Positions 1 through 5,094 of a stretch of 5,151 bases of DNA are shown here, in pieces. The stretch's first letter is position 1. Each line of letters begins with the position of its first letter. Location: assembly GCA_937888895.1 (NCBI GenBank), contig CALASV010000385.1:1-5151 (forward strand), in the 5' to 3' direction. A program made the translations under genes and the position numbers. This stretch comes from an uncultured Clostridia bacterium (GTDB taxonomy: Bacteria > Bacillota > Clostridia > Lachnospirales > Lachnospiraceae). The notes beneath the pieces are model-generated. The model saw nothing but the letters and a program-made list of their open reading frames with translations, had not been told where the DNA came from and ran no database searches.

Positions 1-355
1 CACACAAAAAGACTAAATTTTCTTCTTTTGCAAATTGTTGTGCCATTGTTTGAGTAAAGGTATGCCCCCACGGAGTAAGATAAACAACTCTTGGATGCTG
101 TTCACTTCCTGTTTTTTCTTTAATTTCTTGCTTAATAGCTTCAAATGTACGAATAACAGGTTCTACGGTCATGAGCATACCAGCACCACCACCATAAGGA
201 TAATCGTCCACTCGTTTATGTTTATCCAATGTATAATCTCTAATGTTAACTGCTTTTAAAGAAAGTAAGTTCTTTTCAATGGCTCGTCCAATAATACTTG
301 TATTTAATCCTTGTACAATCATTTCTGGAAATAGTGTCATTACATAAAAATTCAT
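1..355 (-). CDS. trmD: tRNA (guanine37-N1)-methyltransferase TrmD, N-terminal part, cut by the window edge
   Basis: TrmD methylates N1 of G37, next to the anticodon, using S-adenosylmethionine, and so prevents +1 frameshifting. It is a cytoplasmic SPOUT-family homodimer with a trefoil knot. The visible 118 codons begin MNFYVMTLFPEM and carry the family signature DDYPYGGGAGM near residues 50-60, followed by VYLTPWGHTFTQ, which matches the usual YL(S/T)PxGxxFTQ block that leads into the knot. The C-terminal half lies beyond base 1. The ATG at 355-353 is preceded by AGAGGT, which overlaps the rimM stop codon, so the two genes are very likely translated from one message. The gap to rimM is 9 bases. 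The order rimM-trmD is the usual one in bacteria. Identification is secure from motifs and context; nothing can be said about the missing C-terminus. Confidence 0.95.
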   Translation of the reverse strand, partial: MNFYVMTLFPEMIVQGLNTSIIGRAIEKNLLSLKAVNIRDYTLDKHKRVDDYPYGGGAGMLMTVEPVIRTFEAIKQEIKEKTGSEQHPRVVYLTPWGHTFTQTMAQQFAKEENLVFLC

Positions 356-364
356 AAGTGACCT

Positions 365-877
365 CTATTCTATCATTCCAGGAAGTAAATGAACAATTAC
401 TTTCTTTTCTTCCATAGAAACATCTTTTACACAATCATCAATATATGGAATTAAAACTTCCTTTTTCTCTGCATTTTGTACAACAAATACATCATTGGCA
501 GCAGTTTGAAGAACTTCTGTCAATTCTCCAATTACTGTACCATCTTCTGTAATAGCTTGACACCCTATTAAATCACAGATAAAATACTCATCCTTTTTCA
601 ATTTTACAGCATGTTCTCTCGTTACTAATAAATCTTTTCCTTTATATTTTTCAATATCATTAATAGAATCTATTCCTTTAAATTTTAAGATAGCCATGTT
701 CTTAAAGAACTTTACCCCTGTAATTTCTAAGATTCTTTGTTCTTTTCCAGTATCTAATATTACTTCCTTTAACTTTTTAAAACGATTGATGTCATCCGTG
801 GTTGGATAAACTTTTACTTCTCCATGTACTCCATGAGTATTTGCAATTACACCAACACGAAGTAAATCCTGTTCCAT
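365..877 (-). CDS. rimM: 16S rRNA processing / 30S maturation factor RimM
   Basis: RimM binds ribosomal protein S19 and helps mature the head of the 30S subunit. The 170-residue length is normal for the family. The N-terminal beta-barrel domain opens with VGVIANTHGVHGEVKV (residues 8-23) and continues with the TDD-x-x-RF block. The C-terminal PRC-barrel domain contains DEYFICDLIG (96-105), the form of the family's conserved aromatic pair motif, then a TAANDVFVV stretch (125-133) and LIPYIDDCV (142-150). The ATG at 877 has AAGGA about 10 bases upstream. A sigma-A-like promoter lies about 40 bases upstream, and trmD follows after 9 bases. Unusually, the gene before it is not khpA or rpsP but a four-gene sigma factor cassette ending in a terminator, so rimM appears to be driven by its own promoter. 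Confidence 0.96.
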   Translation of the reverse strand: MEQDLLRVGVIANTHGVHGEVKVYPTTDDINRFKKLKEVILDTGKEQRILEITGVKFFKNMAILKFKGIDSINDIEKYKGKDLLVTREHAVKLKKDEYFICDLIGCQAITEDGTVIGELTEVLQTAANDVFVVQNAEKKEVLIPYIDDCVKDVSMEEKKVIVHLLPGMIE

Positions 878-913
878 AATTTTAAATTCCTTTCTTAGAT
901 TTAATGTAGGGAC

Positions 914-942
914 ATTCTATCATAAAAATTGGAATTTTTCAA
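914..942 (-). promoter_or_regulatory. Sigma-A-type promoter of rimM-trmD
   Basis: On the minus strand the -35 box TTGAAA (942-937) and the -10 box TAGAAT (919-914) are separated by exactly 17 bases. A TG one base before the -10 box makes it an extended -10 promoter. Initiation would fall near 907-905, giving a leader of about 30 bases before the rimM ATG. Its place just after the cassette terminator fits a promoter that restarts transcription for rimM and trmD. The call rests on consensus and spacing only. Confidence 0.7.
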
Positions 943-981
943 TTATTCTCTTTTTGTGATATAGTTATTATTGATAAAATT

Positions 982-1010
982 AAGAAAAGCACTATGAAAG
1001 TGCTTTTCTT
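982..1010 (-). terminator. Rho-independent terminator of the sigma factor cassette
   Basis: A perfect 12-bp stem (982-993 with 999-1010; AAGAAAAGCACT on the plus strand) closes a 5-base loop. It begins 16 bases after the stop codon of the last cassette gene. In the minus-strand transcript the 3' arm ends in CTTTTCTT and is followed by AATTTT, a fair U-rich tract. The flanking A/T runs could also let it work in the other direction, but no plus-strand gene is present to need it. Confidence 0.85.
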
Positions 1011-1026
1011 CTATATTTTAAATTTT

Positions 1027-1347
1027 TTATGATGTTAAAATTTTCAATTCCATTTCCATATAATCAATACATATATCAGTTACTGCCATTCCTATGACAA
1101 ACAATGTCATTACAAAAAGTAGTATAATAGCTCCTTTATCATACACAAACTTTCTTCTAATCATATTTGATAATAATAACTCTATTCCAAGTCCTATTAG
1201 TATCATTGGCCATAAGTGGAAAATCATCTCATAACTAATCATATAGCCAAATCCATGTAATAAAAACAAAACTCCAAAAATTATCATGGAAAGTCCTGTT
1301 GTAATTGTACCTACTCTATGAACTCGAATATTATTCTTCTTTTCCAT
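1027..1347 (-). CDS. Small membrane protein with a LiaI/LiaF-like transmembrane region
   Basis: This 106-residue protein has three likely membrane helices (about residues 12-35, 42-60 and 72-91) and a basic N-terminus (MEKKNNIRVHR). Helix 1 carries a GxxxxxFGVLFLL pattern and helix 2 reads WPMILIGLGIELLL (46-59). This combination resembles the transmembrane region shared by LiaI and LiaF (DUF5668-type), proteins tied to cell-envelope stress sensing in Firmicutes. The likeness is judged by eye, and there is no C-terminal LiaF sensor domain. The ATG at 1347 has AAGGA about 8 bases upstream, and the gene overlaps the end of its upstream neighbour by 17 bases, so the two are translationally linked. 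It is the last gene of the cassette and a terminator follows directly. Function is unproven; a membrane partner or effector of the sigma/anti-sigma pair is an inference from context. Confidence 0.8.
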   Translation of the reverse strand: MEKKNNIRVHRVGTITTGLSMIIFGVLFLLHGFGYMISYEMIFHLWPMILIGLGIELLLSNMIRRKFVYDKGAIILLFVMTLFVIGMAVTDICIDYMEMELKILTS

Positions 1348-1861
1348 CTATTTGTTCCTTCTTTCCTCGAATCATTTTCATTCCAATGACAATAAGTACA
1401 ATAGAAATAAATATTTTAGGAATCTGATTTACGATTGGATACAAAATATTCCATAAATTATCTGGAATCAAGTTGTAAATCATATTTATGCAATTATTTA
1501 AAAGACTACCGAATCCTACAATAATTAAAATAATAGCAACCCATTTCTGATATACTCTATTAAGAGAAGGAACTTTTTCCATACTTATAAAGTTTTCCCA
1601 AATCCATTTATCTTCTAGTGATAAAAATGTTTCATTATCGCAAGTTGCAACATTTCTTGCATGAAAAAAGGCAAAGAACCAAATAAGAACAGGGATACAT
1701 AAAAGTACTTCTAACCGAAATATAATAGGAATCATAATACTTATTGTAAATATTGCCATAATGCTAAAACCCATTTTCATAAAACCCATATACATTTCCG
1801 CTGCTCCTGGAATAAAGGAACAAAAAAATGTGAATAAATTATTTTTTTTTCGTTGTTTCAT
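1331..1861 (-). CDS. Uncharacterised multi-pass membrane protein of the sigma cassette
   Basis: I do not recognise a named family. From the ATG at 1861 the product has 176 residues and starts MKQRKKNNLFTFF. A short basic head leads into a segment with IPGAAEMYMGFMKMGFSIM, reminiscent of the PGxGxxYxGxxxxG turn seen in TM2-like membrane proteins. About four hydrophobic helices follow, two in the N-terminal half and two in the C-terminal half. A soluble loop of about 35 residues between the pairs is rich in charged and aromatic residues (DKWIWENF). The C-terminus is charged (RGKKEQIDGKEE). I prefer the start at 1861 because GGAGGA (1877-1872) lies 10 bases upstream; an in-frame ATG at 1885 would add eight residues (MKMEDSYR) but has only a weak purine-rich site. 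The next gene overlaps its end by 17 bases. A role in sensing or responding to envelope conditions is inferred only from its neighbours. Confidence 0.8.
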   Translation of the reverse strand: MKQRKKNNLFTFFCSFIPGAAEMYMGFMKMGFSIMAIFTISIMIPIIFRLEVLLCIPVLIWFFAFFHARNVATCDNETFLSLEDKWIWENFISMEKVPSLNRVYQKWVAIILIIVGFGSLLNNCINMIYNLIPDNLWNILYPIVNQIPKIFISIVLIVIGMKMIRGKKEQIDGKEE

Positions 1862-1888
1862 TCTATATGAATCCTCCATTTTCATCTT

Positions 1889-2317
1889 TTATTCAAACAT
1901 CTGTAACCATTCTATATCGTTAAAAAAATCTTGAAAAATATGTGCATCTTTACTGTTATTCTCTACTACATCTGATTTTGTTTTTACCATTTGTTTTGCC
2001 AATATCATATCCTTAGATGGAATCGAAGGCAATTCTGATTTTTGCATTTGCATAGAGGTTGGGAGTAAAAAGACGAGAACAATAGCAGCAGCTACCGAAG
2101 TAATGACTTGAAGGCAATACTTTCTAAATTCTATTGTTTTCTTTCTTTGTATATAAAGCGAATCTTTTTCTAGTAAAGAGGTATTATTTGATTCTTCTAT
2201 CGTATACAAAATCTGATTTAATAAATTAGGTGGTGCTTGTACTAAATCATATTCTTCAATATCAGTAATGAGGGCTTCTAATTCTTCATCAGATAAATAA
2301 TTTTGGTCTAATTTCAT
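1889..2317 (-). CDS. Probable single-pass membrane anti-sigma factor
   Basis: This 142-residue protein has an acidic cytoplasmic head (LSDEELEALITDIEEYD, residues 8-24), a PPNLLNQIL stretch (29-37), a basic juxtamembrane segment (RKKTIEFRKY, 58-67), one hydrophobic helix (about 69-86) and a C-terminal tail of about 56 residues predicted to be outside. This is the usual design of anti-sigma factors encoded right after ECF sigma genes: the N-terminus holds the sigma factor and the outer part responds to the signal. The zinc-binding HxxxCxxC motif of the common ZAS anti-sigma class is absent; the only Cys is at residue 68. The ATG at 2317 is 3 bases after the sigma stop codon, and its ribosome site AGGAG lies inside the end of the sigma gene, so the two are coupled. 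Function is inferred from position and topology, not from a recognised family signature. Confidence 0.75.
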   Translation of the reverse strand: MKLDQNYLSDEELEALITDIEEYDLVQAPPNLLNQILYTIEESNNTSLLEKDSLYIQRKKTIEFRKYCLQVITSVAAAIVLVFLLPTSMQMQKSELPSIPSKDMILAKQMVKTKSDVVENNSKDAHIFQDFFNDIEWLQMFE

Positions 2318-2320
2318 ATT

Positions 2321-2836
2321 CTATTGCTCCTTTCTAAAAGATTTTTTTAATTGTTCTTTAGCACGGTAAATTCGTGTCTGTATTGTTTTTAGTCCAATAC
2401 CTGTGTCAGTAGAGATTTCTTTTGCTGTTTTTCCTTCGATAAAATGTTGTTTTGCCACTTCTTTATAAGGAGTAGATAATAATTCTAAACTGTGTTCTAA
2501 TTCTTCTATTACTTCTTTATTTAATACGGTTTGTAATGGCTCGTTATCACTTGTTAATGCTAATTCTGGTATGTTTTCGTTATCTGTTGCTATCATTCGC
2601 CGTTCTGCTGCCCTTTGATAATCAATACATTTATTACTAGCAATGCGACAAAGCCATGCTTTTTCTGCTTTTCCATCAAATTCCGAAAGATGTTGATATG
2701 CAGTTAAAAAAGTATCTTGTGTTAAATCCTCTGCAACAAAGTAATCTTTTGTTAATTTTAAACAGAGAGAGAAAATCAAATTTTGATATTCTTTCACAAG
2801 TCGTATTAAATTTTCTTTTTCATTGATTTTCTCCAC
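2321..2836 (-). CDS. ECF-type (sigma-70 family) RNA polymerase sigma factor
   Basis: This 171-residue protein has the two-domain form of ECF sigma factors. Region 2 covers about residues 14-76: EYQNLIFSLCLKL, then AEDLTQDTFLTAY (35-47), which contacts core polymerase, then WLCRIASNKCIDYQR (61-75), which reads the -10 element. An acidic linker follows. Region 4 covers about 116-166, with the helix-turn-helix KTAKEISTDTGIGLKTIQ (136-153) and the recognition-helix stretch TRIYRAKEQLKKS, which reads the -35 element. No region 1 or 3 is present. The start is a GTG at 2836: an in-frame stop lies just upstream, no in-frame ATG precedes region 2, and AAGGAGAGG sits 8 bases before it. The gene leads a four-gene cassette and is followed after 3 bases by its probable anti-sigma factor. 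Family assignment is firm; the subgroup and regulon cannot be told from the sequence. Confidence 0.93.
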   Translation of the reverse strand: MEKINEKENLIRLVKEYQNLIFSLCLKLTKDYFVAEDLTQDTFLTAYQHLSEFDGKAEKAWLCRIASNKCIDYQRAAERRMIATDNENIPELALTSDNEPLQTVLNKEVIEELEHSLELLSTPYKEVAKQHFIEGKTAKEISTDTGIGLKTIQTRIYRAKEQLKKSFRKEQ

Positions 2837-2844
2837 CTCCCTTA

Positions 2845-2853
2845 CCTCTCCTT
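2845..2853 (-). promoter_or_regulatory. Ribosome binding site that sets the GTG start of the sigma gene
   Basis: AAGGAGAGG (2853-2845) stands 8 bases before the GTG at 2836 and supports that codon as the start. A second purine-rich site, GGGAGGTGG (2841-2833), overlaps the GTG itself and is placed for an out-of-frame ATG at 2823 that opens only five codons before a stop. The two sites compete on paper. Confidence 0.6.
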
Positions 2854-2860
2854 ACAATAT

Positions 2861-2887
2861 AACGAAATAGACCACAAATAGTCTTCA
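2861..2887 (-). promoter_or_regulatory. Candidate ECF-type, possibly autoregulated promoter of the sigma cassette
   Basis: On the minus strand TGAAGAC (2887-2881) and CGTT (2864-2861) are separated by 16 bases. This resembles the TGAAAC-N16-CGTA layout of Bacillus ECF promoters, with one extra base in the -35 part. T-rich DNA lies upstream (2890-2913). No good sigma-A promoter is seen between the khpA terminator and the sigma gene. A weakness is that the predicted start (about 2853-2855) would leave a leader of only about 18 bases that begins at the first ribosome site. Tentative. Confidence 0.35.
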
Positions 2888-2913
2888 ACTTTTTACAAAA
2901 AACTTTAAAAATA

Positions 2914-2942
2914 AAAAAAGACGCAAATTTTGCGTCTTTTTT
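2914..2942 (-). terminator. Rho-independent terminator after khpA, symmetric
   Basis: The core stem GACGCA/TGCGTC (2920-2925 with 2931-2936) closes a 5-base loop and is extended by A6 (2914-2919) pairing with T6 (2937-2942). In the minus-strand transcript the stem is followed by a run of T residues (2919-2913), a textbook intrinsic terminator 47 bases after the khpA stop. It ends the ylxM-ffh-rpsP-khpA transcript before the sigma cassette. The symmetry allows termination from the plus strand too. Confidence 0.9.
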
Positions 2943-2989
2943 ATTATAAAACGGACTTTACAATCCATTTTTACTTTCCAAATATACTA

Positions 2990-3220
2990 TTACTGAAGAA
3001 TTTCTACAACAACTTTTTTATCATCTCTTGTAGAAGCAGCTTTTACGACAGTGCGAATGGATTTTGCAATACGACCTTGTTTACCGATTACTTTTCCCAT
3101 ATCTTCCGTAGCAACCTTTAATGTAATTACAATTGCTTTTTCTGTTTCTTCTTCTGTAACTACTACTTCTTCTGGATGGTCTACTAATGCCATAGCAATC
3201 ACTTTAACAAGTTCCTGCAT
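2990..3220 (-). CDS. khpA: KH-domain RNA-binding protein KhpA (YlqC family)
   Basis: KhpA is a small cytoplasmic RNA-binding protein. In several Firmicutes it works with KhpB (Jag/EloR) and influences cell division, cell length or small-RNA biology. The 76-residue product is almost entirely one KH domain. The RNA-binding loop is GKQG within MGKVIGKQGRIAKSIR (about residues 40-55), and the last strand reads KKVVVEIL. I start it at the ATG at 3220 (MQELVKVIAMALVDHPEE), which has GGAGGG 7 bases upstream and matches the usual family N-terminus. A longer in-frame reading from a TTG at 3244 would run through that ribosome site and is unlikely. The gene follows rpsP, as is common, across a structured spacer of 114 bases, and a strong terminator comes after it. 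The usual next gene, rimM, is displaced by about 2 kb. Confidence 0.95.
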   Translation of the reverse strand: MQELVKVIAMALVDHPEEVVVTEEETEKAIVITLKVATEDMGKVIGKQGRIAKSIRTVVKAASTRDDKKVVVEILQ

Positions 3221-3265
3221 ATACTTGCCCTCCGTTTGTTTCAATTCACAGTCAGCTTAATTAAT

Positions 3266-3332
3266 GTAGTCTATCGGATATTCGCAATCTAGGTTTACTC
3301 ATAACCGAATAGCTACTAGCTTGATTCGGTTA
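3266..3332 (-). promoter_or_regulatory. Structured RNA spacer between rpsP and khpA
   Basis: Just after the rpsP stop, TAACCGAAT (3302-3310) pairs perfectly with ATTCGGTTA (3324-3332). An inner AGCT/AGCT helix (3311-3314 with 3318-3321) sits on top, with a 2-base bulge. In the minus-strand RNA, GTAGCTATTCGG (3316-3305) could instead pair with CCGATAGACTAC (3277-3266), 11 pairs with one bulged base on each side, which would break the first hairpin. No strong U tract follows the hairpin, so it is not a plain terminator. A role in RNA processing, stability or partial attenuation before khpA is inference. Confidence 0.4.
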
Positions 3333-3334
3333 AA

Positions 3335-3577
3335 TTATTTAATACCAGCTTTCTTGAATAACTTAGCTACAGTTTCTGTAGGTTGTGCACCATTGGAAAT
3401 CCACTTTTTTGCTTCTTCTGCATTGATTTCAAATGCACTTGGTTGCTTTGTTGGGTCATAAGTACCAATTTCTGCGATAAATCTACCATCTCTTGGAGAT
3501 CTAGAATCTGCTACAACGATTCTATAAAAAGGTGCCTTTTTCTGTCCCATTCTCTTTAATCTGATCTTTACTGCCAT
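3335..3577 (-). CDS. rpsP: 30S ribosomal protein S16
   Basis: S16 is a 16S rRNA-binding protein needed for 30S assembly. The 80-residue product has the normal length and the full family signature: MAVKIRLKRMGQKKAPFYRIVVAD at the N-terminus, then SRSPRDGRFIAEIGTYDP (about residues 25-42) and a C-terminal PTETVAKLFKKAG (about 66-78). The ATG at 3577 has a perfect AGGAGG 8 bases upstream, as expected for a highly expressed ribosomal gene. It lies between ffh (116 bases upstream) and khpA (114 bases downstream), its usual neighbours in Firmicutes. I found no convincing promoter in front of it, so it is probably read through from ffh, possibly with processing at the palindromes in the spacer. Confidence 0.98.
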   Translation of the reverse strand: MAVKIRLKRMGQKKAPFYRIVVADSRSPRDGRFIAEIGTYDPTKQPSAFEINAEEAKKWISNGAQPTETVAKLFKKAGIK

Positions 3578-3633
3578 TGTTTTTTCCTCCTAAGATAAAT
3601 CTACTATATTATTTTTATATGATTATGAATTAT

Positions 3634-3648
3634 TCGTACATTGTACGA
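3634..3648. repeat. Perfect 15-base palindrome in the ffh-rpsP spacer
   Basis: TCGTACA and TGTACGA form a perfect inverted repeat around a single central T. In RNA it can fold into a 5-bp hairpin with a 5-base loop; as DNA it has the size and symmetry of an operator for a dimeric regulator. There is no T-rich tail, so it is not a terminator. Its role is unknown. Confidence 0.45.
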
Positions 3649-3660
3649 TAACACATACTT

Positions 3661-3687
3661 ACAACAGAAAGTATGCTTTCTGATTGT
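3661..3687 (-). other. Hairpin just after the ffh stop codon
   Basis: CAGAAAG (3665-3671) pairs with CTTTCTG (3676-3682) around a 4-base loop, and ACAA (3661-3664) extends the stem with TTGT (3684-3687) past one bulged A. In the minus-strand RNA it starts 6 bases after the ffh stop. The sequence that follows (AAGTATGTG) is not U-rich, so a full intrinsic terminator is unlikely. A stabilising 3' end or processing signal between ffh and rpsP is more plausible. Confidence 0.45.
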
Positions 3688-3693
3688 TACGCA

Positions 3694-5043
3694 TTATAAA
3701 CCACCAAATGGAAATTTTAATCCACCAAAGCGTTTCTTACTTTTACCACCCATCATGCCAGATAATTGTTTCATCATCTTTTTTTGACCTTCGATTTGTT
3801 TTACTAAACGATTTACTTCACTGATATCTACACCAGCACCAGCAGCAATACGTTTCTTTCTAGATACATTTAATAATGATGGATTTGCACGTTCTTCTGG
3901 TGTCATAGAATAAATAATAGCTTCCATTCCTTTAAACATACTATCATCTAATTCTACATCTTTTAATTGACCACTCATACCCGGCATCATATTCATAATT
4001 TCATTGATACCACCCATCTTCTGCATCTGATGGAATTGGTCTAATAAGTCATTAAAATCAAATTCCGCTTTTTTTAATTTACGAGACATTTCTTTTGCTT
4101 TTTCTTCATCCAATTCTGTTTGAGCTTTATCAATCAATGTTAAAATATCGCCCATTCCAAGAATCCTACTTGCCATACGGTCTGGATAGAAAGGCTCTAA
4201 ATCAGAGAGTTTCTCACCCATACCGACATAAAGAATTGGAAGTCCTGTAACAGAACGAATCGAAAGAGCTGCACCACCACGAGTATCACTATCCATTTTA
4301 GTAAGAATAACACCAGTAAGTGGTAATTTTGCATGGAAAGTCTGTGCAACATTTACTGCATCTTGACCGGTCATAGCATCTACTGTTAATAATGTATTAG
4401 TAATCGAAATTTCATTAGAAATTTGAACTAATTCTTCCATCATTGCTTCGTCAATATGAAGACGACCTGCTGTATCAATAATTACTACATTGTGACCATT
4501 TTTTACAGCATGTTCCATACCTGCTTTTGCAATGTTTACAGGACTGTGTTTTGTTCCCATAGAGAACGCTTCTACACCCTGTTTTTTCGCATTGATAAGT
4601 AATTGGTCAATCGCAGCAGGACGATAAACGTCACAAGCAACCATTAATGGATTTTTGCCTTTTTTTCTTAACAAATTTGCAAGTTTACCAGCCATAGTTG
4701 TTTTACCAGAGCCTTGTAAACCAGCAAGCATTATAATTGTTGGAGGATTTGGAGAAATATTTAGTTCTGCATCTTCACTTCCTAACAATCTTACTAGTTC
4801 TGTATGAACTATTTTAACAATTTGTTGACCAGGAGTTAAACTTTTTAAAACATCTTGACCAACTGCTTTTTCAGCAATTGTGCTTGTAAAGTCTTTAACA
4901 ACTTTGTAATTAACATCTGCTTCTAACAAAGCAAGCTTGATTTCTCTTGTAATATCTTTAACATCAGCCTCTGTAATTCTAGTTCTTCCTCTTAAATTTC
5001 CGATTAACTTTTGAAGTTTTTCACTTAACCCTTCAAATGCCAT
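3694..5043 (-). CDS. ffh: Signal recognition particle GTPase Ffh (SRP54)
   Basis: Ffh binds signal sequences emerging from the ribosome and, with SRP RNA and the FtsY receptor, delivers nascent membrane and secreted proteins to the Sec translocon. The 449-residue length is typical. The helical N domain spans about residues 1-95. The G domain shows GLQGSGKTT (108-116, P-loop), DVYRPAAIDQL (138-148), DTAGR (190-194), TKMD (248-251) and the closing VGMGEKLSDLEPF (273-285). The methionine-rich M domain (about 325-449) has MMPGM in the finger-loop region and the SRP RNA-binding helix-turn-helix SRKKRIAAGAG (394-404). The basic, glycine-rich tail ends in KFPFGGL. The ATG at 5043 has GGAAAGGGGT 7 bases upstream. 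The gene follows a probable ylxM, the usual partner, and precedes rpsP. No key residue is missing. Confidence 0.98.
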   Translation of the reverse strand: MAFEGLSEKLQKLIGNLRGRTRITEADVKDITREIKLALLEADVNYKVVKDFTSTIAEKAVGQDVLKSLTPGQQIVKIVHTELVRLLGSEDAELNISPNPPTIIMLAGLQGSGKTTMAGKLANLLRKKGKNPLMVACDVYRPAAIDQLLINAKKQGVEAFSMGTKHSPVNIAKAGMEHAVKNGHNVVIIDTAGRLHIDEAMMEELVQISNEISITNTLLTVDAMTGQDAVNVAQTFHAKLPLTGVILTKMDSDTRGGAALSIRSVTGLPILYVGMGEKLSDLEPFYPDRMASRILGMGDILTLIDKAQTELDEEKAKEMSRKLKKAEFDFNDLLDQFHQMQKMGGINEIMNMMPGMSGQLKDVELDDSMFKGMEAIIYSMTPEERANPSLLNVSRKKRIAAGAGVDISEVNRLVKQIEGQKKMMKQLSGMMGGKSKKRFGGLKFPFGGL

Positions 5044-5094
5044 AAATAATACCCCTTTCCATAAAAATACAAATAGATGGAATTTTAGTATATT

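Noticed and set aside
35..259. Plus-strand open frame of 74 codons
   Set aside because: It lies antisense to the clear trmD coding frame, shows no recognisable domain and has a low-complexity composition.
1862..1885. Longer start (ATG 1885) for the multi-pass membrane protein
   Set aside because: It is possible but has only a weak purine-rich site, whereas the ATG at 1861 has GGAGGA 10 bases upstream; kept as an alternative in the gene entry.
878..2989. Mobile element carrying the sigma cassette
   Set aside because: No transposase, integrase, terminal repeats or target duplication were found at the edges, and base composition looks like that of the flanking genes.
3221..3244. Longer khpA reading from a TTG at 3244
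   Set aside because: The extra eight codons contain the GGAGGG ribosome site of the ATG at 3220, and the family N-terminus matches the shorter product.
2930..3260. Two overlapping plus-strand open frames opposite khpA
   Set aside because: Both are antisense shadows of the khpA KH domain; one begins inside the terminator hairpin and neither has a convincing ribosome site.
3578..3633. Sigma-A promoter in front of rpsP
   Set aside because: Several TATA-like strings occur in AT-rich DNA, but the best pair (TTCATA-N15-TATAGT) has poor -35 agreement and short spacing.
5044..5094. Promoter in front of ffh
   Set aside because: A TATACT-like -10 is present, but no -35 box lies 16-18 bases upstream; cotranscription with the preceding gene is simpler.
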